Shown: piece by piece, positions 5,617 through 9,081 of the stretch
How positions within the stretch are numbered: position 1 is the stretch's first letter
Layout of the letters: every line of letters starts with the position of its first letter
Source: Pseudomonadota bacterium
GTDB taxonomy: Bacteria; Pseudomonadota; Alphaproteobacteria; Rhizobiales; Beijerinckiaceae
Reading direction: 5' to 3'
Length of the DNA: 9,081 nucleotides
Assembly (NCBI GenBank): GCA_023423995.1
Contig: JAFAEL010000170.1
Span: 1 to 9,081, forward strand
Notes under the pieces: model-generated
Databases searched by the model: none
Seen by the model: the letters and a program-made list of their open reading frames with translations, nothing else
What the model was told of the DNA's origin: nothing
Program-made: the position numbers and the translations under genes

Positions 5617-6873
5617 ATGTCCCAGCCCGACCTGCAGTGCCGTCTCTCGCTCGACGCGCTCAACTTCTTTCTCGCCGACGTGCGGGACGGGCTCGGCCCG
5701 TACCTCGCGATCTATCTCCTGACCGTCGAGAAATGGGATGCCGCGTCCATAGGCATCATCATGTCGGTCGCCGGGGTGGCGACGATCCTCGCCCAGACCC
5801 CCGCCGGAGCTCTCATCGATCGCTCCCGCGCGAAGCGGGGGATTCTCGCCGGGGCTGCAATCGCCATCACGCTTGCCGCCGTGGCGCTGCCGTTCGCCCC
5901 CTCGTTCTGGAGCGTGGCCTCCCTTCAGGCTGTCAGCGGTGCGGCCGGGGCGATCTTCCCGCCTGCGATCGCGGCCGTGACTCTCGGCATCGTCGGCCCG
6001 AAGGCATTCCCCCGCCGCGTCGGTCGGAACGAGGGCTTCAACCACGCCGGCAATGCGGCCGCGGCCGCCATCGCGGCAGGCGCGGCTTGGTTTGCCGGAC
6101 CGATCGCCGTCTTCTGGCTCATGGCCGCCATGGCGGCCATGAGCCTCGCGGCGACGGCCACCGTGCCAGGGAGCCGGATCGACCACGACATGGCGCGTGG
6201 TCTCGAGGAGGGCAGCGGCCAGGATGAGCATCAGCCGTCGGGCATCTCGGTGCTCGTGACCTGTCCGCCGCTCCTGATCTTCGCGCTCTCCACGACGCTG
6301 TTCCACTTCGCGAACGCCGCCATGCTGCCGCTCGTGGGTCAGAAGCTCGCGCTGCAGGACAGGAATCTCGGCACGACCCTCATGGCCTCCTGCATCGTCG
6401 CCGCGCAGCTGGTGATGGTTCCTGTCGCGGTTCTCGTCGGACGGTTTGCGGACCGGGTTGGGCGCAAGCCGATCTTCCTGACGGGCCTCGCGGTGCTGAC
6501 GCTGCGCGGGCTGCTTTATCCCGTCTCGGACAATCCGTTCTGGCTCGTCGGCGTACAGCTCCTGGATGGCGTCGGAGCGGGCATCTTCGGCGCGCTCTTC
6601 CCGCTGGTCGTAGCGGACCTGATGCGCGGCACCGGACGCTTCAACATCGCACAAGGGGCGATCGCGACGGCTCAAGGAATCGGCGCGGCGCTCTCGACCA
6701 CGGTGGCGGGCTTCATCGTCACCCGGGCCAGCTACAGCGCGGCGTTCGTGTTCCTCGCCTGCGTCTCGGCCTTCGGCCTTGCCGTGGCAAAGCTGTTCCT
6801 GCCGGAGACCCGCCGCGCTGCAGACGTCCGCGTCCGGACGGTGCCCTCAGGAGCTCTCAACGCCGCGGAATGA
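5617..6873 (+). CDS. Major facilitator superfamily (MFS) transporter, substrate unknown
   Basis: This is a 418-residue integral membrane protein with the hydrophobic pattern of a 12-helix MFS carrier, two six-helix halves joined by a polar loop at about 185-208 (SRIDHDMARGLEEGSGQDEHQ). MFS motif A appears in both halves: GALIDRSRAKRG near 64-75 between helices 2 and 3, and the well-kept GRFADRVGRKP at 275-285 between helices 8 and 9. DVRDGLGPYLAIYL at 21-34 in the first helix region is charged and may line the pore. Such proteins move small molecules using ion gradients; this set looks more like a drug- or sugar-efflux type than a nutrient importer, but that is a guess. I chose ATG 5617 because GGAGG lies 8 nt upstream; a GTG at 5557 falls within the upstream dyad symmetry. 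It converges with rpsA, and its stop codon abuts the shared hairpin at 6879-6904. Confidence 0.92.
   Translation: MSQPDLQCRLSLDALNFFLADVRDGLGPYLAIYLLTVEKWDAASIGIIMSVAGVATILAQTPAGALIDRSRAKRGILAGAAIAITLAAVALPFAPSFWSVASLQAVSGAAGAIFPPAIAAVTLGIVGPKAFPRRVGRNEGFNHAGNAAAAAIAAGAAWFAGPIAVFWLMAAMAAMSLAATATVPGSRIDHDMARGLEEGSGQDEHQPSGISVLVTCPPLLIFALSTTLFHFANAAMLPLVGQKLALQDRNLGTTLMASCIVAAQLVMVPVAVLVGRFADRVGRKPIFLTGLAVLTLRGLLYPVSDNPFWLVGVQLLDGVGAGIFGALFPLVVADLMRGTGRFNIAQGAIATAQGIGAALSTTVAGFIVTRASYSAAFVFLACVSAFGLAVAKLFLPETRRAADVRVRTVPSGALNAAE
6116..6145. repeat. Perfect 30-bp palindrome inside the MFS gene
   Basis: The 30 bases read identically on both strands, centred on the CCATGG core at 6128-6133 and ending in GGCTC/GAGCC. 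They encode residues about 167-177 (WLMAAMAAMSL) in a membrane helix. Repetition of Met-Ala-Ala codons explains part of the symmetry, but the symmetry continues on both sides beyond the repeat. Confidence 0.9.
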
Positions 6874-6904
6874 AAAAAGCCCGCGCGGATCGCTCCGCGC
6901 GGGC
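6873..6904 (-). terminator. Rho-independent terminator of rpsA
   Basis: On the minus strand an 11-bp perfect GC-rich stem (GCCCGCGCGGA with TCCGCGCGGGC, loop of 4, at 6879-6904) is followed by six Ts at 6878-6873. It lies 38 bp after the rpsA stop and is oriented for rpsA. On the plus strand the same hairpin directly follows the MFS stop but lacks a T-run, so it would act weakly or only as a 3'-end stabiliser for that gene. Confidence 0.92.
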
Positions 6905-6917
6905 CTGAGACGTTCTC

Positions 6918-6933
6918 CCGGGGCGGACCCCGG
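6918..6933 (-). other. Additional small hairpin in the rpsA 3' untranslated region
   Basis: CCGGGG and CCCCGG form a 6-bp stem with a 4-nt loop, lying between the rpsA stop codon (6943-6945) and the main terminator. No T-run follows in either direction, so it is an accessory 3'-UTR structure rather than a second terminator. Confidence 0.5.
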
Positions 6934-6942
6934 AGGATGTGC

Positions 6943-8634
6943 TTACTTGCGGTTCTTCAGAGCCGCACCGAGGATGTCGCCGAGCGAGGCGCCGGAATCC
7001 GAAGACCCGAACTTCTCCATCGCTTCCTTCTCCTCGGCCATCTCGAGCGCCTTGATCGACAGGGTGACGCGGCGCGCCTTCCGGTCGAACATGGTCACGC
7101 GGGCATCGACCTTCTCGCCCTTGGCGAAGCGCTCGGGGCGCTGGTCGCCGCGGTCGCGCGCGAGCTCGGCCCGACGGATGAAGGTCTGCATGTCGGTGTC
7201 GACGATCTTCACCTCGATGCCGGAATCCTTCACGTCGACCACTTCGCAGGTGACGACCTGGCCCTTCTTCAGCTCGCCGGCATCCGCGAAGGGATCGCCA
7301 GCCATCTGCTTGATGCCGAGCGAGATGCGCTCCTTCTCGACGTCGACGTCGAGAACCTGGGCGCGCACCACGTCACCCTTCTTGAACTCGTCGATGACCT
7401 GCTCGCCGGGACGGTTCCAGTCGAGATCCGACAGGTGGACCATGCCGTCGACGTCGTTCTCGAGGCCGATGAACAGGCCGAACTCGGTCTTGTTCTTGAC
7501 CTCGCCTTCGACGACCGACCCGACCGGGTGCTGCTCGGCAAAGGCCTCCCACGGGTTCTGCAGGGCCTGCTTCAGGCCGAGCGAGATGCGCCGCTTGACC
7601 TGGTCGACCTCGATGATGACCACCTCGACCTCCTGGGAGGTGGAGACGATCTTGCCCGGGTGGACGTTCTTCTTCGTCCAGGACATCTCGGAGACGTGGA
7701 TCAGGCCCTCGATCCCCGGCTCCAGCTCCACGAAGGCGCCGTAATCGGTGATGTTGGTGACGCGGCCCTTGAGCTTCGCCCCGACCGGGTAGCGGGCGGC
7801 GATGCCCTCCCACGGATCGGCGAGGAGCTGCTTGATGCCCAGCGAGATGCGGTGCGTCTCGTGGTTGATCTTGATGATCTTCACCTTCACGGTCTGGCCG
7901 ATATTCACGACCTCGCTCGGGTGATTGACGCGCCTCCACGCCATGTCGGTGACGTGCAGCAGGCCGTCGATGCCGCCGAGATCCACGAAGGCGCCGTACT
8001 CGGTGATGTTCTTCACCACGCCGTCGATGACCTGACCCTCTTCGAGGTTGGCCACGAGCTCGGAACGCTGCTCGGCGCGGCTCTCCTCGAGGACCGTGCG
8101 GCGCGACACGACGATGTTGCCGCGGCGACGATCCATCTTCAGGATCATGAAGGGCTGCGGCGTGCCCATCAGGGGCGAAACGTCGCGGACCGGGCGGATG
8201 TCGACCTGGGAGCGCGGCAGGAACGCCACGGCGCCGTCGAGGTCGACCGTGTAGCCGCCCTTCACCTGGTTGAAGATCACGCCGTTGACGCGCTCGTTGG
8301 CCTCGAAGGCCTTCTCGAGCTTCACCCAGCTCTCTTCGCGACGGGCCTTGTCACGGCTGATGACGGCCTCGCCGAGCGCGTTCTCGACGCGCTCGAGATA
8401 GACCTCGACCTCGTCGCCGACCTTGATCGGCGTGTCGCCCCGGCCGGGCCCCGTGAATTCCTTGAGGGCAACGCGCCCTTCCGTCTTGGCGCCGACGTCG
8501 ATGACGGCAACGTCCTTCTCGATCGCGACGACCTTCCCCTTGACGACCGAGCCCTCCTGGACCTCGGACTTCTCGAAGGATTCCGCGAGCATGGCCGCGA
8601 AATCTTCGCGGGCGGTTTGCAAAGCTGCTGACAT
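6943..8634 (-). CDS. rpsA: 30S ribosomal protein S1
   Basis: S1 binds mRNA on the 30S subunit and helps unfold it for initiation. The 563-residue protein is normal length for a six-domain S1. OB-fold repeats lie at about 27-95 (EGSVVKGKVVAIEKDVAVIDVG), 113-180 (NERVNGVIFNQVKGGYTVDL), 199-268 (GQVIDGVVKNITEYGAFVDLG, ending ISLGIKQL), 284-356 (GAKLKGRVTNITDYGAFVEL, ending ISLGLKQ), 371-443 (GSVVEGEVKNKTEFGLFIGL, ending ISLGIKQM) and 457-528 (KGQVVTCEVVDVKDSGIEVKI, ending VTLSIKAL). Domains 1-2 are the divergent ribosome-binding type; 3-6 are RNA-binding. The tail (KFGSSDSGASLGDILGAALKNRK) is typical of alphaproteobacteria. The NIT(E/D)YGAF coding stretches of domains 3 and 4 are near-identical at DNA level (about 7984-8016 and 7731-7763). 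ATG 8634 is preceded by AGGAG at 5 nt. It has its own promoter, structured leader and terminator. cmk, usually upstream, is absent. Confidence 0.98.
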   Translation of the reverse strand: MSAALQTAREDFAAMLAESFEKSEVQEGSVVKGKVVAIEKDVAVIDVGAKTEGRVALKEFTGPGRGDTPIKVGDEVEVYLERVENALGEAVISRDKARREESWVKLEKAFEANERVNGVIFNQVKGGYTVDLDGAVAFLPRSQVDIRPVRDVSPLMGTPQPFMILKMDRRRGNIVVSRRTVLEESRAEQRSELVANLEEGQVIDGVVKNITEYGAFVDLGGIDGLLHVTDMAWRRVNHPSEVVNIGQTVKVKIIKINHETHRISLGIKQLLADPWEGIAARYPVGAKLKGRVTNITDYGAFVELEPGIEGLIHVSEMSWTKKNVHPGKIVSTSQEVEVVIIEVDQVKRRISLGLKQALQNPWEAFAEQHPVGSVVEGEVKNKTEFGLFIGLENDVDGMVHLSDLDWNRPGEQVIDEFKKGDVVRAQVLDVDVEKERISLGIKQMAGDPFADAGELKKGQVVTCEVVDVKDSGIEVKIVDTDMQTFIRRAELARDRGDQRPERFAKGEKVDARVTMFDRKARRVTLSIKALEMAEEKEAMEKFGSSDSGASLGDILGAALKNRK

Positions 8635-8863
8635 TCAGTCTCCTGGTGCCCTGAAGGGCGGCGCCGGCGGTTCGTGTTGCATACGGTCTGCCTGTCGACT
8701 TGGTCCCGCGCACCCCTCTGAGGTGTCTGGCAGGACCCACTGCCCGAAGGCAGGCCGGCGCGTCGTCGACGGGCGAGATCGGTATCCGGCGGGCTGGCGG
8801 GAGGGACCCGTCGCGAGCGCACCCGCACGGCATCCTTCATCATCGTCTCGTCGGAACGGTGCT
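8635..8863 (-). promoter_or_regulatory. Structured 5' leader of rpsA
   Basis: This region has no credible coding sequence and appears to be the untranslated leader of rpsA. Read on the minus strand it contains a stem GGTCC/GGACC (8702-8737) with an inner CACC/GGTG hairpin (8711-8725), a CTGCC-TTCG-GGCAG hairpin (8740-8753) with the very stable cUUCGg tetraloop, and a GCCC-TTCA-GGGC hairpin (8648-8659). The last ends 3 nt before the AGGAG ribosome site at 8640-8644. In E. coli, rpsA is known to be repressed by its own product through leader structure; a similar role here is inference. A short out-of-frame ATG reading frame starting at 8843 shows no sign of being real. Confidence 0.55.
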
Positions 8864-8892
8864 CATTTAATCGATCGGTCCCGCAGCGACAA
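8864..8892 (-). promoter_or_regulatory. Candidate sigma70-type promoter of rpsA
   Basis: On the minus strand TTGTCG (8887-8892) and TAAATG (8864-8869) are separated by 17 bp, in a locally AT-rich patch of otherwise GC-rich DNA. Transcription would begin near 8857 and give a leader of about 220 nt. The -35 is a fair match to TTGACA and the -10 a weak match. It starts 13 bp after the stop codon of the upstream isomerase-like gene. Confidence 0.45.
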
Positions 8893-8905
8893 GTTGTTTC
8901 GCCCT

Positions 8906-9081
8906 CTAGCCCGGGCTTCCGGCCCTTGTTGCCCAGGCGAGGGCCCGATCAAGGCGGTCGTTACCCCAAAAGATCTCGCCGTCAGGCGTGATGAAGGTCG
9001 GTGCGCCGAATATTCCGAGCGCCCTGGCCTCGTCGCACTGCGCCCGCAGCAGCGCCTTGTTCTCCTCCGCTTGGGCGGCCG
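8906..9081 (-). CDS. DsbA-fold 2-hydroxychromene-2-carboxylate isomerase-like protein (C-terminal part)
   Basis: Only the last 57 codons and a TAG stop (8906-8908) are in the window; the gene enters from the right edge. The visible residues include QCDEARALGIFGAPTFITP followed by GEIFWGNDRLDRALAW. The GxFGxPTF element with the cis-proline of the thioredoxin/DsbA fold, followed by GNDRLD, is characteristic of the HCCA isomerase / GST-kappa-like group, which includes glutathione-dependent isomerases of naphthalene breakdown and many relatives of unknown substrate. The full protein would be about 200 residues. The N-terminal active-site region is not visible, so the actual reaction cannot be assigned. 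It is upstream of rpsA on the same strand, with 13 bp between its stop and the putative rpsA promoter and no visible terminator, so some read-through into rpsA is possible. Confidence 0.82.
   Translation of the reverse strand, partial: AAQAEENKALLRAQCDEARALGIFGAPTFITPDGEIFWGNDRLDRALAWATRAGSPG

Noticed and set aside
5530..6675. A 381-codon minus-strand frame opposite the MFS gene
   Set aside because: The translation is Arg/Glu/Gly/His-rich with no hydrophobic core or motif, while the plus-strand frame gives a clean MFS protein with motif A in both halves.
7731..8016. Possible direct repeat in the rpsA region
   Set aside because: The similarity comes from S1 domains 3 and 4 encoding nearly the same peptide (NITEYGAF and NITDYGAF); it is domain duplication, not a mobile or CRISPR-type repeat.
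6937..8631. A 564-codon open frame on the plus strand, fully antisense to rpsA
   Set aside because: It mirrors rpsA codons in a GC-rich genome; the translation is a low-complexity run of Asp, Leu, His, Val and Arg with no family motif. The six-domain S1 on the minus strand explains the region completely.
8322..8843. Out-of-frame ATG reading frame beginning in the rpsA leader and running into rpsA
   Set aside because: Its product is Arg/Ser/Pro-rich with no motif and no clear Shine-Dalgarno site; it is a GC-driven shadow.

Overview
The window looks like chromosomal DNA from a GC-rich alphaproteobacterium, most likely of the order Hyphomicrobiales (Rhizobiales). The evidence is the gene content and order (sppA, ihfB, lapA, trpF, trpB on one strand, with rpsA nearby), the codon use and the protein sequences. 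Genus cannot be assigned from the sequence alone.

Layout, left to right. (1) 1-5073, all on the minus strand and read right to left: sppA (signal peptide peptidase), ihfB (IHF beta), lapA-domain membrane protein, a classical short-chain dehydrogenase, an MNT-type nucleotidyltransferase-like antitoxin gene, a HepT-type HEPN ribonuclease toxin gene, trpF, and trpB, which is cut by the window edge about ten codons before its usual end. Gaps are short (7 to 69 bp) and the last four genes are joined by three 4-bp stop/start overlaps, so this reads as one long operon-like run. (2) 5199-6873, plus strand: a small DUF486 (DMT-like) membrane protein and a 12-helix MFS transporter, separated by two abutting inverted repeats. 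(3) 6873-8892, minus strand: rpsA (ribosomal protein S1) with a clear intrinsic terminator, a structured 5' leader of about 220 nt and a plausible promoter. (4) 8906-9081, minus strand: the C-terminal end of a DsbA-fold 2-hydroxychromene-2-carboxylate isomerase-like protein.

How the parts relate. The backbone is housekeeping: tryptophan synthesis (trpF, trpB), nucleoid architecture (ihfB), envelope maintenance (sppA, lapA) and translation (rpsA). Two sets of genes look like accessory insertions into this usually compact block: SDR plus MNT-HepT between lapA and trpF, and DUF486 plus MFS between rpsA and sppA.

The most notable item is the MNT-HepT pair. HepT keeps its full RX4HXY ribonuclease motif. 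The MNT partner has lost the glycine of the GS motif, the second acid of the DXD motif (now Glu) and the third catalytic Asp (now Arg). The toxin reading frame ends inside the start codon of trpF, so an apparently catalytically weakened antitoxin module sits translationally joined to a biosynthetic gene. No CRISPR array, insertion sequence, tRNA or rRNA was seen.
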